From Theodoxus fluviatilis (taxonomy: Eukaryota > Mollusca > Gastropoda > Cycloneritida > Neritidae): DNA of 64,000 bases. This document shows positions 1 through 15,440 of the stretch, piece by piece. The notes under the pieces were generated by a model, which was not told the DNA's origin, did no database searches, and was given only the letters and a program-made list of their open reading frames with translations. Location of the stretch: positions 53,501 through 117,500 of the forward strand of contig JAWQFJ010025542.1 of the NCBI GenBank assembly GCA_034096865.1. The letters are read 5' to 3'. Within the stretch, counting starts at the first letter, position 1, and each line of letters opens with the position of its first letter. The translations under genes were made by a program, and so were the position numbers.

Positions 1-915
1 TTCTCCGTGTGTGACACTGCTGTAGTTGTAGAAATGAACGAGTCACCATTTCTCCATGTGTGACACTGCTGTAGTTGTAGAAATGAACGAGTCACCATTT
101 CTCCATGTGTGACACTGATGTAGTTGTAGAAATGAATGAATGGGTCACTATTTCTCCGTGTGTGACACTGATGTAGTTGTAGAAATGAATGGGTCACCAT
201 TTCTCCATGTGTGACACTGATGGAGTTGTAGAAATGAATGGGTCACCATTTCTCCATGTGTGACACTGATGTAGTTGTAGAAATGAATGGGTCACCATTT
301 CTCCATGTGTGACACTGCTGTAGTTGTAGAAATGAATGGATCACCATTTCTCCATGTGTGACACTGATGTAGATGTAGAAATGAATGAATGGGTCACCAT
401 TTCTCCATGTGTGACACTGCTGTAGTTGTAGAAATGAATGGGTCACCATTTCTCCATGTGTGACACTGCTGTAGTTGTAGAAATGAATGGATCACCATTT
501 CTCCATGTGTGACACTGATGTAGTTGTAGAAATGAATGGGTCACCATTTCTCCGTGTGTGACACTGATGTAGTTGTAGAAATGAATGGGTCACCATTTCT
601 CCATGTGTGACACTGATGTAGTTGTAGAAATGAATGGGTCACCATTTCTCCGTGTGTGACACTGATGTAGTTGTAGAAATGAATGGGTCACCATTTCTCC
701 ATGTGTGACACTGCTGTAGTTGTAGAAATGAATGGGTCACCATTTCTCCATGTGTGACACTGCTGTAGTTGTAGAAATGAATGAATGGGTCACCATTTCT
801 CCATGTGTGACACTGATGTAGTTGTAGAAATGAATGGGTCACCATTTCTCCATGTGTGACACTGCTGTAGTTGTAGAAATGAATGGGTCACCATTTCTCC
901 GTGTGTGACACTGAT
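1..915. repeat. 49-bp minisatellite (about 18 copies)
   Basis: Head-to-tail units of 49 bp, some 53 bp through an extra AATG, carry the core GTGTGACACTG followed by TAGTTGTAGAAATGAA. Variant positions (CTG/ATG, CCATG/CCGTG) are shuffled among copies. The array is cut by the window edge and stops abruptly at about 915. It probably lies in a RUVBL1 intron, since an exon with an acceptor starts at 2551. Short open frames through it are repeat artefacts. Confidence 0.95.
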
Positions 916-1073
916 CAGTAGAGCATGCTCAAGTGGACTTATCTCAAGTCTGTAACAGTGTAAGCCCTATTTTTAGCTCCTTGTGTCCTTCAGCTCAACA
1001 GCCAGGAGAGAATGTGAGCTACCCAACTTGATTTTGGCCCGGGGGGAAATAGTTGTGTTTATGATAACATTAG

Positions 1074-2047
1074 AGTTGTTCTCCTGAGTTCGTGACTAAA
1101 ACCAGGAAAATGGACTAAATTTTAAACATTCAATTTAGAAATTGTTAATGTCATTTTTGGACAGCTTAGTCATTACAGTATCAGAGAAGGTAACCAAAAA
1201 AGCAGCAGCAGTAGTACTTTTTTAAAACAGTGTCATTAAGTATACCCCTGCCCAAAAGGTAACACCATTACACTGTGACTTCTTAAAACCTGTAATTCTG
1301 AAATGCAAATGAGTTTGGAGTAAACAAATACCTGTCACTAAAGTAAATGGCAAGCACCTTTCATGTGACAAGATGAGAGCTGGATATAGTTGTTACTTAA
1401 CAGATACTGGACAAGATATATTTGTGACGGCAAAATGCTGTTACTGGCCACTGTAAGGTAATGCACGCTTCATCTGTGACTTTTTTTAAGAAGAATTTTT
1501 TTTTTAACATTGCACACAAAATGCTAATGTTTTCTGTATGAGTTTGATCTATTGAATCAGTACTTTCGATTTTAAAACCTAGAGGTGTGTGTTGAATGCG
1601 TTCGGGAGGAAGCGGCTTGTGAAAAAAGCAAGTCTACTTGTGACCTCGCATGAAGCGTGCGTTACCCTGTCTTTGAAGTCGATTTTCACGTACAGTTATT
1701 GTGACATCGCGGTTATCTTGCTGAGAAAAGCTAAATAAAACTTTAAATAACAGATTCATAGCAGAATTTTTAAACACCAATGGCATACTTTGCTGCAGAT
1801 AGTTTGTGGAGCGTGTTGGGTCAGCCGTTCCACTTTTTGGCCACCATTTTGACGGCAATTTTACATTATTTATTACTCTAACATGCACAAACTTTACTTT
1901 CATCAAATCCCACTGCTCATGGTGTTTCTTGGACATATGTACAACCTCCTGATGCAATGTTTCTTTGCCTAAAACAAAAAAATAGCTGGTTATAAGAAAC
2001 TTTAATAGAGCACCCCATCCAGTCACGAACTCGGGAGAACAACTCAT
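1074..2047. mobile_element. Putative foldback element with a 137-codon minus-strand ORF
   Basis: About 26 bp at 1074-1100 (GAGTTGTTCTCCTGAGTTCG) recurs inverted at 2022-2047 with one or two changes. A second inner inverted pair (1456-1480 and 1640-1667, core GCACGCTTCAT) lies between them. A 137-codon open frame on the minus strand (2047-1634) starts inside the right-hand repeat. I do not recognise its product; it has mixed composition and no obvious domain. The inverted termini suggest a transposon remnant, but no target-site duplication was identified. Confidence 0.4.
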
Positions 2048-2325
2048 TATGAAAAAAATATAGTCAGTAGGTCTGCCTGAAGTTTTTATTATTTTTATTT
2101 ATATTTCTTTCATTCATTCATTCAATCATTCATTCATTCATTCAATCATTCATTTTTGTGTGTGTGGCCAGATTGAACATAAATCAGATTTTCTCTTTTA
2201 CTGAAAATACTCTTTTTTTCACACTTTAAAAGTGGATTCTTTGAGTGCTCAAGGGACAGGGAAGATGGGACAGCATGCAGCTCAATGGTTGCTGTGGGTT
2301 TTTTGTTGTTGTTGTTGGGGGAGGG

Positions 2326-2440
2326 GGGTTTCTTTTTTTTAATCTTCTTTCCCACTCCACCCCCCACCCACCCACCCCAACCTTTCCCCCCACCCCCCAC
2401 CCCCCACCCCCACCCCCACCCCCTTTTTCCACTATTGGAA
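2326..2440. repeat. C-rich tract (CCCCACCC)n
   Basis: Many runs of 3-6 C separated by A or T, followed at about 2480-2495 by a run of G. Such a tract can in principle form G-quadruplexes on the minus strand. It lies about 110 bp upstream of the exon at 2551, inside the intron. Confidence 0.85.
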
Positions 2441-2516
2441 CATAATTGTTTTGGATGGCCAGAAAAAAACTGGAATTTTTTTTGGGGGGGGGGGGCCTAA
2501 CAAAATTGTACCATAA

Positions 2517-7133
<4,617 letters not shown>

Positions 7134-8540
7134 GAGGTGTCCAAGACTTCTTGACTGTGATACTCATCTCCACTTCAGCTTCATCATCATTCATCCCTGC
7201 CTCACACCATCAGACGGGAACATGTGGCCAAGATGGGGAAGCCCTATACATGTGGTTTTAGAAGTGCTGGGATGGGAGGGTGAAAGAGACTGTGTTTTCG
7301 TTTTGTTTCTTTTGCCATTATTTTATTTTTGTTCTTTCACACTTTGGATTTGTTTAGTTATGAATGGAGTGATGTTATTATTGTCAGAATGTTTCTGACA
7401 AGGATTATAGATTTATGTTCTTTTTGTATCTTTTAAAATAGATCTGTTGTCAGTTTTAGTTCCACAGACGTTCCAATGAACGAGTTGACCGCCAAACTTT
7501 TTGCCCTTCAGCATTCAGTTGCATTCTGTTCATGTTGACTGCTTTGCATTTTGGAATGCGTATCTTCATCTTACAACAGCAATGCATTGTTATGAGAATG
7601 GATTTGGGCAGTTGATCATTAGTCCCTTCATCTTCTGTTTCCTCTGTTTCCCATTATGTGTATGCATGTGTGTGTGTGTGTGTGTGTGCCATTCATTAGC
7701 CATCTGCAGAGAAAGACCTTCCCACCATAGGATACGTCCATGCTTGCCATGGATGTGCGGACACTTGTGACTGACTGACCAGCCCAAGTTCTCTGTGATG
7801 AGGCAGCTGTGGGGCTAGGAGCTGGATGGAGCTCCTGATAGTAGTATTGGGGTGGTTTCATGAAATCGGAATGCTAACCTCAGTCTCTAAATTTTAGCGT
7901 ACAGGGTGCCAGCTACATGTTGTGGAAATGACTGCTTGGGGCATTGGTTGTGAGAAACATGCAGGGTTAGACATTGGGTATAATTGTTGTTGTGTTCTGT
8001 TTACTGATATGGAATCTCTTGAACCCAACCTCTGTGTTGTTCTCAGTTGTCTGCTCTCTTTTCCTCTCATTCTCACAATGAGGCTGATGATGTGTAATTT
8101 TCTGAAAGTGTTAACTACAATTTGAATTAATGGTAGGCATTATCTTTTGACCTGGTCTCTTTATTGGGATGAAAGTATAGCAAAACACATGCTAGAAGCA
8201 GCATCATATACTTAGATTTTATTCGGTTGAACAAAACTGCTGCTAATGAATTGCGAGACTGGACAAAAGGCAAACTTTGTAATGAATGGCCCATGTTTGT
8301 ACTTGGCATTTTGTCATTAAAGTGTTTAATAATGCCTTCACAAAATGCCAGTGGTTTATGTATTTGTTCTGACCAAGAAGTCAACGCTTCTGCATCAGCT
8401 AGGCAGCAGTTGCAGCTGCAGTCTTGGCAAGCATGCATCACGAGGTGGTCTTGGCAAGCGTGCATCACGAGGGAGATAGGAGGGCATGGAATAACGGAGT
8501 AAGGGTGATTATTGTACTGCGACTTTTCACCCATTAACCC
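7134..8540 (+). other. RUVBL1 3' UTR and downstream intergenic DNA
   Basis: T-rich non-coding sequence after the stop, a short (TG)n at 7667-7688 and a 26-bp direct repeat around 8423-8471 (CTTGGCAAGC..GCATCACGAG). No perfect AATAAA was noticed; ATTAAA near 8319 is a weak candidate signal. No further coding region is supported. Confidence 0.5.
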
Positions 8541-8859
8541 TTTGTGTTTGCAGACATGGGACTGATCCGTATTTATACGGATTTCCGTATTTTTTTACAG
8601 TCAATGGGTCATTTCTGAGATCGACGCAAATCCGAAGAGAAAATTGGGGGGGGGGGGGGGTGAGGGTGAACTTTGGCGCCTTCGCAAGTTCGGTTGTCGG
8701 GTCGTTCCGTCATGTTTCGCGAAATACTGCGACGTCATTTATCCAGACTTTACGCGCGTTTTGATTGGTCACAATCATTGCCGATCTTTGCCGAAGCTGA
8801 AAATACTCGTTTTCGGATTCTCCGAGCGCTTGCGCAGTCGTGAAGTCGAAGCAGTCAAA

Positions 8860-9201
8860 ATGGCGACTTACTCCTATCGCGTGTTCACGGACAATGAAAG
8901 TGTTGAGTCCGCGAACATCGACAAGGTTGACAGTGTGAAAAACAAATGGAAAGCGCAATGGCTGACGGAGAGAGTTGTAGTGAAATACAAGGGCAAGGAG
9001 AGATCCCAGTTGATCGGCGATTCCATTGCAAAAATCGACGTGCCTGGAGAAGCCATTTGCAAGTGGTGCGAGAAAGGAATCATCAATTACGGGACAAATG
9101 GAAAGTCTGCGTTGGTAAAGCATCTCACCACCAACAAACACGCAGTGAAATTGGATTTGCATCGAACAACGGCGCCTGTGGACTTCATGTTTACCAATGA
9201 G
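8860..9201 (+). CDS. hAT-like gene exon 1 (zinc finger)
   Basis: 114 codons starting MATYSYRVF and ending FMFTNE, then GTCAGT. It contains the C2-H2 BED-like finger. The unspliced frame runs on only into a foldback element and stops at 9294. Confidence 0.75.
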
Positions 9202-12200
9202 GTCAGTTGCATTGATCGTGGAACGTTTGGGGTCATGCTAGTATTTACCGAAAATCATAAAATGCGAGTGGCTAATGTCCTCGAAATGGCTTAGAAATGA
9301 GCATATATATCGTTATCCCCTTCTTGAGTACGATGTATTTAAGCTATTCTAACTATATTTGACCAAATTACGTTAGAAACAGCAAACTTTTGAAACACAG
9401 ACAGGCGGTCGCCATTTCGCCTTTCGGTCCATTTCAATGTGGGCGCTGCCATTTTGACCTCCATTTAGATCGGTCCATTTCGATGACCGAAAGGTCTATT
9501 AAATGAATGCATTATATTATGTGGTTGTCTTAAACCTTTTCTGACGGCTAACGAGTATTCTCATTTAGGCCGAGTGCTCACCACCACCGGTGTAGCGTAA
9601 TATTTGGTTCATCGTAATGGATGGTTCCCATTTCATGAAAAGATTCGTGACAGTGGCGTCTTTTGCGAAATGGCACTAACGAGGCTAATGTCTTCGAAAT
9701 GGCTTAGAAATGAGCATATATATCGTTATCCCCTTCTTGAATATGGTGTATTTAAGCTATTCTAACTATATTTGACCAAACGGCAACATTTTGAAACACA
9801 GACATGCGGTCGCCATTTCGGTCCATTTCAATGTGGCTGTTTCTAACGTAATTTGGTCAAATATAGTTCTGGTTTAATTAGAATAGCTTAAATATATCAA
9901 ATTCAAGAAGGGGATAACGATATATATGCTCATTTCTAAGCTATTTCGGTAAATAGCATGACCGGAAAGTTTGGGGTGCAGGGAGGGGTGGGGTTAGCAA
10001 GCCTGGGAAATGCCATGGATGGGTTAAAAAAAAATCAATGGCGAAAATCAATAGAGTAAACTGACTTCATATTTCAAGTTTCAATTGAAAGCGTTTGAGG
10101 CTAATTTTGAGAACTACCCATATTTTTTATTTGATTTATTATTGTAGTTTTTTTTACATTTGCCTCAAATTCTGAATTTGTGGTGTTTTCAAATCGAATG
10201 TTTATATGGGTGGTTCTCAGAAACATGGGTCAAATTTGTGACATGAAAATCTGACAATAATCAACCGTGTTAATGCATACCTAAGTGGGTTTGGAATCTT
10301 CATTCTTGATTTTCTAATACATAACTTTTTATTCAATATTGTTGTGAAATTCAAACATTCAATTTCAAAAGTCCATGTTAAAAGTCTATGTTTAAAAAAA
10401 GTGAATTATTCAAAAAATTTGAAACAGCCGCATGAGCTACAAATAAGGTTTGCAGCACAGAGAGAGAACTTGATATGAAGTAGGAAAGTATGGTTTTTAA
10501 TTTTTTAACATTTTTAAAATTGCATTCTTTTAACAAAAGTTCAGTAGGGCTGGTGGTGTAAAGGTTAAATTTCAAACACTTCATAATGTGGTTGATTACA
10601 GGCAATTGATGTGGAACAGCCAGTGTTCTCAGCCAGCAATGCTGGAGGGGCTGCTGACAGTGCATCAGCGGGGGGGAAATCTGCGGATGTCAAGTTCAAG
10701 AAGCCTGTATCTATGGAGTCTCGAATCATCAACCAGCAAGTGAGTACAGTGCAATTATGCAGCTTGTATGAAATTGAATAGAATATACTTTTTCCTCAGG
10801 TTATAGTGTTCCATTCTGCGAGTGTCAGGAACCGACCTGATCGGTTCTACACCCGTTCTGTGATTGCTAGAACCGACCTGGCCGGTTCTATTCTTGAATG
10901 GTTCATTTCATTCCATCTGCTACTCTGTATTCGTTTTTAATGATTTCCCTAAATCTGTTGTGAGTTTTACTACTTTTATTGCTTGGCAAAGTACCCTGAG
11001 AGGAGTGAAAATTGTAAGAAATTATTTTCATTCATTTCCTGAGTGTTGTACTTTTCCATCAGTTTCTCATTGCTGTTTCTGTTATCATCAAAATAATTGC
11101 AAGAAATATGTAGCTCATTCTTAGATCTTTCTTGACATATATGTTTTATAAGGGCTGCCTTTATTCCTTCTCCTGTTAAAATATCATTTTTAATGTGACC
11201 CGTTAATGCAGAAAAACTCAGACATTCCGGAAAAGTGGTCTGACACACGCATGATTTCCTGAAATTTGTGTGTTTCAGGCACTTGTACTTGCTGTCGTGG
11301 CTGAACAGTCATGGTCTTTCGCAAGTGTTCCAGTCATCATTGATCTTGCGAAAGCCTTGGCTGCAGACCCAGAAGCCCTGAGTGAACTAAAGATGGACAG
11401 GACAACAGCAGCGTACAAGATGAAATTTGGCCTCGCAACCACGTTCACCGAAAGAACGGTCGCCATTCTTCGACAGAGCAAGTTTTCGCTAAACATTGAT
11501 GAGGCGACTGCTTCAAATACTGCTCGAGTTCTGGCACTGATGGTGAACTTCGTTGATCCAGCAACAGGTTGCCTTGCAACTGAACATCTGGCATCACTGA
11601 GCTTGGTGCGTGTGGATTCTGAGAGCGTCTTCAATGCAGTTGATGAACTGTTCAAAACCCATGACATCCCCTGGCTAAATCTGATAGCCATTCTCATGGA
11701 CAGCTGTTCGGTCATGAGAGGGTCCAAAGCTGGATTCGAAACGCTGGTGCGGAAGAAGCGTGCACCCTGGCTGCTGGATATCGACGGTGATGTCTGTCAC
11801 CATGTCCACAATGCTTCAAAGCACTTCACAGAACCATTTCAGCATTGGCTGGAAGGACTGTTTTCAGATATTCACAGCGAATTCCATTGGTCATCTGGCA
11901 ATCAAGATGCACTGAAGGAAATCTGCTTCCTCCTCTCAACAAAGTACAATGCCCCACAGAATTATGTGGCTCACAGATGGCTGTCTGTGTATGACTGCGC
12001 CCAGGCAACAATGCTGCAGTTGAAGCCCCTCACAGTGTACATGTTTGCATTTCTTTCCGCTGAGGACAAGCGAGTGTACGGATCACACTTCAACGCCATC
12101 TGCCACGACTTGAGCGGTGCAGCTATGACCAGACTGCAGCAGCTCTTGCAAGACCTGAAAAAGCGGGGCCGTACAGATGCAGGCAAGAAGAGAGCAGCTC

Positions 12201-13759
12201 GTTTGGTTGACAAGTTGCTTGTCCATCGCAAGTGGTCGAAACTCGTCATGGGCCTCTACATGGGAGTTCTGTCAGTTCTGAAAGAGTATGTTTGCTTATT
12301 TCAGTCCAGAGCATGTCTTGTGCACCAGCTGCACAAAGAGCAACTGAAGCTGTTCAAGAGGTTCCTGGCAATGTTCCTGGAAGAGGAGGCATACAAAGGC
12401 CTGACAGCGGATGGTCTCAGTGACCCAAAGATCATTGACCTGGGCAGTGAGAAAAACTGCATGGCATTGGAGGAGATGTTCCTCGGGGCCACTGCAGACT
12501 ATGAGATGAAAACTGCGAATGAAAAACTTGCAAACAAGTTCAGATCAACAGCAAGATCAGGTTTTCAAGCATGTGCCAAGTACCTGCAGAGCAAGCTCCC
12601 ACTGTGCAACAGAGTCCTGCAGGCGATGGAGGTCTTAGATCCAGAAGGCTCGCACTGTAGTACTGAGACCAAGATCATCCTGAAAGACTTACCAGGTCTA
12701 GTAAGCAACATGTTTGTCATGGAGGTGGAGAATGAAGAGGAAGAAGAAGAAGACGCTCAGCTGCCATCACAAGATGTTGCTCTTCTGAAACAGTACCAGG
12801 ACCAAGTGCTGGACTTCATTCACAGTGAACTTCCCCCTGTCAAAAAAGATGTTGCTGTGGATAAATGGTGGTCTTCGGTGCCTTTTGACCTCCTTAGACA
12901 GATGGCAACAGCACTGCTGACATGCTTTCATGGCCCCAAAGTGGAGTCAGCATTCAGCGTCATGGGAAACATTTTGGACTCCAAGTCGTCAAGGATGAAT
13001 GTTTCAACTCTGTCTGCCATACAGACTGTGAAGTACAGCCTCAAAGCGAGGCAGACGACTGCTGTTGAGAGTTTCTCCAGAAAAGACAAACTGTACTCGC
13101 CTGTGAATCGCACATTGTGCAAGAACATGAGAGGTGCTAGAGGAAAGCGCAAGAGAGAGCAGGAAGCAGAACAAGACAGAATTGAAAAGGAGAGAGTCGC
13201 TTTGTCTCTGAAGAAGCAGAAGCTTGTCAGCAAACAGGAAGCCAAGGCAAAACTTGCAGAAGCAGAAAAGACTGCCAGGATTGCCCATTGGAGAGCTGTC
13301 CGTTCACGCAAGAATGCAAGACTCCAAGCTCTCTCTGAAGCCCTCAGCCTGAAAGAGAAGCCCAAAGATTCGGCAGCCACTGGAACTTCCTGGAGATCAA
13401 CCCGTGTTGTACCTCATCATGCTGCAGTTCCATTTGATGGCCGAAGTCGTAGACCATCCCACAAGGTAGCCTCTTCTTCTAAAAAGAAGCTGCAGACTCC
13501 CACACCCTCCACATCAGCTGTGGTCACTGCTTCGAGACGGGAAACTGTACCTCCAGTCACTGCTAATGGTGTGTCTCCGGGGTTTTGTATTCCCAAGGTG
13601 GCCTCTTCTTCCGCCATGAAGGTGGTGCAGACCCCCACCAACAAAAGATCGTCATCTGTGCCCGTGAGTGAAGCTAATGTGGTGCCGGCCCCAGCAAAGA
13701 AAAGGAAGGTTTCCAGTGGTGACCTGAGGGATTTCTTCAGCAAACTTCCCAGAGTGTAA
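8860..13759 (+). CDS. hAT-superfamily transposase-like protein with BED-like zinc finger (three exons)
   Basis: Exons 8860-9201, 10602-10739 and 11279-13759 join in frame, with donors GAG|GTCAGT and CAA|GTGAGT and acceptors ATTACAG and TTTCAG, to about 986 codons. Residues 67-94 hold C-x2-C...H-x5-H (CKWCEK...KHLTTNKH), a BED-like finger. Exon 3 carries hAT RNase-H-fold signatures: Asp near residue 234 (SLNIDEAT), Asp near 301 (ILMDSCSVMRGSK), CHHVHN near 333, and the C-terminal hATC dimerisation region with Glu near 716 (KVESAFSVMGN). A Lys/Arg-rich tail follows (AKKRKVSSG resembles a nuclear localisation signal). No frame break was seen. It may be an active element or a domesticated gene; neighbours do not decide. 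Start choice: this ATG gives the finger-containing frame, and the frame is also open upstream to about 8644. Confidence 0.8.
9231..9963. mobile_element. Foldback/MITE-like element in hAT gene intron 1
   Basis: GGTCATGCTAGTATTTACCG at the left end is mirrored at the right end by CGGTAAATAGCATGACC. Inside, an ~85-bp block (GAGCATATATATCGTTATCC, then CCTTCTTGA) occurs directly at 9288 and 9702 and inverted at about 9838-9950. GTCGCCATTTCG..GGTCCATTTCAATGTGG also occurs twice. No coding capacity. It would be spliced out with the intron. Confidence 0.75.
9964..10601 (+). other. Rest of hAT gene intron 1
   Basis: AT-rich, no repeats or frames of note; ends with TTGATTACAG. Confidence 0.6.
10602..10739 (+). 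CDS. hAT-like gene exon 2
   Basis: 46 codons in phase 0 at both ends, AIDVEQPVFSASNAGGAADS to SRIINQQ. Linker of low complexity between the finger and the transposase domain. Called from its acceptor and donor (CAA|GTGAGT) and frame compatibility. Confidence 0.7.
11279..13759 (+). CDS. hAT-like gene exon 3 (transposase domain and basic tail)
   Basis: An 826-codon uninterrupted frame from acceptor TTTCAG|GCACTTG to TAA at 13757-13759. It holds all hAT-like motifs and an acidic stretch (EVENEEEEEEDAQ) before the dimerisation region. Length and lack of stops indicate recent activity or selection. Confidence 0.85.
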   Translation, partial: ALVLAVVAEQSWSFASVPVIIDLAKALAADPEALSELKMDRTTAAYKMKFGLATTFTERTVAILRQSKFSLNIDEATASNTARVLALMVNFVDPATGCLATEHLASLSLVRVDSESVFNAVDELFKTHDIPWLNLIAILMDSCSVMRGSKAGFETLVRKKRAPWLLDIDGDVCHHVHNASKHFTEPFQHWLEGLFSDIHSEFHWSSGNQDALKEICFLLSTKYNAPQNYVAHRWLSVYDCAQATMLQLKPLTVYMFAFLSAEDKRVYGSHFNAICHDLSGAAMTRLQQLLQDLKKRGRTDAGKKRAARLVDKLLVHRKWSKLVMGLYMGVLSVLKEYVCLFQSRACLVHQLHKEQLKLFKRFLAMFLEEEAYKGLTADGLSDPKIIDLGSEKNCMALEEMFLGATADYEMKTANEKLANKFRSTARSGFQACAKYLQSKLPLCNRVLQAMEVLDPEGSHCSTETKIILKDLPGLVSNMFVMEVENEEEEEEDAQLPSQDVALLKQYQDQVLDFIHSELPPVKKDVAVDKWWSSVPFDLLRQMATALLTCFHGPKVESAFSVMGNILDSKSSRMNVSTLSAIQTVKYSLKARQTTAVESFSRKDKLYSPVNRTLCKNMRGARGKRKREQEAEQDRIEKERVALSLKKQKLVSKQEAKAKLAEAEKTARIAHWRAVRSRKNARLQALSEALSLKEKPKDSAATGTSWRSTRVVPHHAAVPFDGRSRRPSHKVASSSKKKLQTPTPSTSAVVTASRRETVPPVTANGVSPGFCIPKVASSSAMKVVQTPTNKRSSSVPVSEANVVPAPAKKRKVSSGDLRDFFSKLPRV

Positions 13760-14974
13760 ATGAAATGAAGAACAAACTCACAAAATGAACAGACTTTTCT
13801 ATGTACAATTTATTTGTATTTGCACACCCAACACACAACTATTGATGGCAGAGATCAATCTAAAACAGACATGTGATTTTGGGTGAGTACTTCAAAATTT
13901 TTATTTTTTTTTGTACTGTAGCTGTGTCAGTGAACACCCTAGAAAGTTAATTTTCCTGCTCAGATTGCATCAGATTGCACCATTTGGCTTCCCCTTTTAA
14001 AAATACAGACTGTGAAGTACAGCCTCAAAGCGAGGCAGACGACTGCTGTTGAGAGTTTCTCCAGAAAAGACAAACTGTACTCGCCTGTGAATCGCACATT
14101 GTGCAAGAACATGAGAGGTGCTAGAGGAAAGCGCAAGATAGAGCAGGAAGCAGAACAAGACAGAATTGAAAAGGAGAGAGTCGCTTTGTCTCTGAAGAAG
14201 CAGAAGCTTGTCAGCAAACAGGAAGCCAAGGCAAAACTTGCAGAAGCAGAAAAGACTGCCAGGATTGCCCATTGGAGAGCTGTCCGTTCACGCAAGAATG
14301 CAAGACTCCAAGCTCTCTTTGAAGCCCTCAGCCTGAAAGAGAAACCCAAAGATTCGGCAGCCACTGGAACTTCCTGGAGATCAACCCGTGTTGTACCTCA
14401 TCATGCTGCAGTTCCATTTGATGGCCGAAGTCGTAGGCCATCCCACAAGGTAGCCTCTTCTTCTAAAAAGAAGCTGCAGACTCCCACACCCTCCACATCA
14501 GCTGTGGTCACTGCTTCGAGACGGGAAACTGTACCTCCAGTCACTGCTAATGGTGTGTCTCCGGGGTTTTGTATTCCCAAGGTGGCCTCTTCTTCCGCCA
14601 TGAAGGTGGTGCAGACCCCCACCAACAAAAGATCGTCATCTGTGCCCGTGAGTGAAGCTAATGTGGTGCCGGCCCCAGCAAAGAAAAGGAAGGTTTCCAG
14701 TGGTGACCTGAGGGATTTCTTCAGCAAACTTCCCAGAGTGTAAATGAAATGAAGAACAAACTCACAAAATGAACAGACTTTTCTATGTACAATTTATTTG
14801 TATTTGCACACCCAACACACAACTATTGATGGCAGAGATCAATCTAAAACAGACATGTGATTTTGGGTGAGTACTTCAAATTTTTTTTTTTCTTTTTGTA
14901 CTGTAGCTGTGTCAGTGAACACCCTAGAAAGTTAATTTTCCTGCTCAGATTGCACCATTTGGCTTCCCCTTTTA
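13019..14974 (+). repeat. 984-bp tandem duplication of the hAT gene 3' end
   Basis: 13019-14002 (last 247 codons, stop and 3' flank) is repeated at 14003-14974 at a constant offset of 984 with only a few substitutions, such as AAGAGAGAG to AAGATAGAG. The second copy lacks about 12 bp in its 3' flank. Near identity indicates a recent event. Confidence 0.95.
14007..14743 (+). pseudogene. Duplicated C-terminal fragment of the hAT-like gene
   Basis: Open for 243 codons from within the hATC end (KYSLKARQTTAVESF...) to the same stop. It has no catalytic motifs, no promoter of its own and lies after the parent stop. It is a 3' fragment, unless it is spliced as an alternative last exon. Confidence 0.8.
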
Positions 14975-15440
14975 ACAAATTTTTCCGGGGGGGGCATGCC
15001 CCCGGACCCCCCTAGCTTGCTTGGCGCTTCGCGCCATCGGTTCGGCGCTTCGCGCCTTCAGTTTCAGTATTTTTCACAATTCCTGTGTCCCATGTCTGGT
15101 TTGGGAAAAAGGGAAGTTTGAGGAGGGTGCATTGCTTTGACACGTGTTTGTTTCCCATCTAACTTCAGTGCAAGAATGGGGATGGTGTGGTTTCCCTCTA
15201 GAATCTCCATTTGTGATAACGTTTTTGGATGCCAGTTCCGTCCCAGAGGATTGGATAAGGATGCATTTATCTCTAGACAGCTGCTCTGGGGACATGCATC
15301 TCAACTGCAGACCTGCCAAATGCTACGCTTTAGGCGTAGCATGCTACGCTTTCGACATGCTTGCTACGCTTGTCCATAAAAACTACGCTTTTCCCGCGTG
15401 CTTGACCTTTTGACCGCGATGGAGAATCCCCCCCCCCCCG
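14975..15440. other. GC-rich hairpins and TACGCTTT repeats flanking the hAT locus
   Basis: A palindrome centred on GGGGGCATGCCCCC (about 14985-15005), CCCCCCTAG, two GGCGCTTCGCGCC hairpins (15023-15035, 15044-15056), then CTACGCTTT/GCGTAGC motifs (15320-15400) and a run of C at 15428-15439. These look like transposon-terminal or dispersed-repeat sequence. No gene. Confidence 0.5.
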
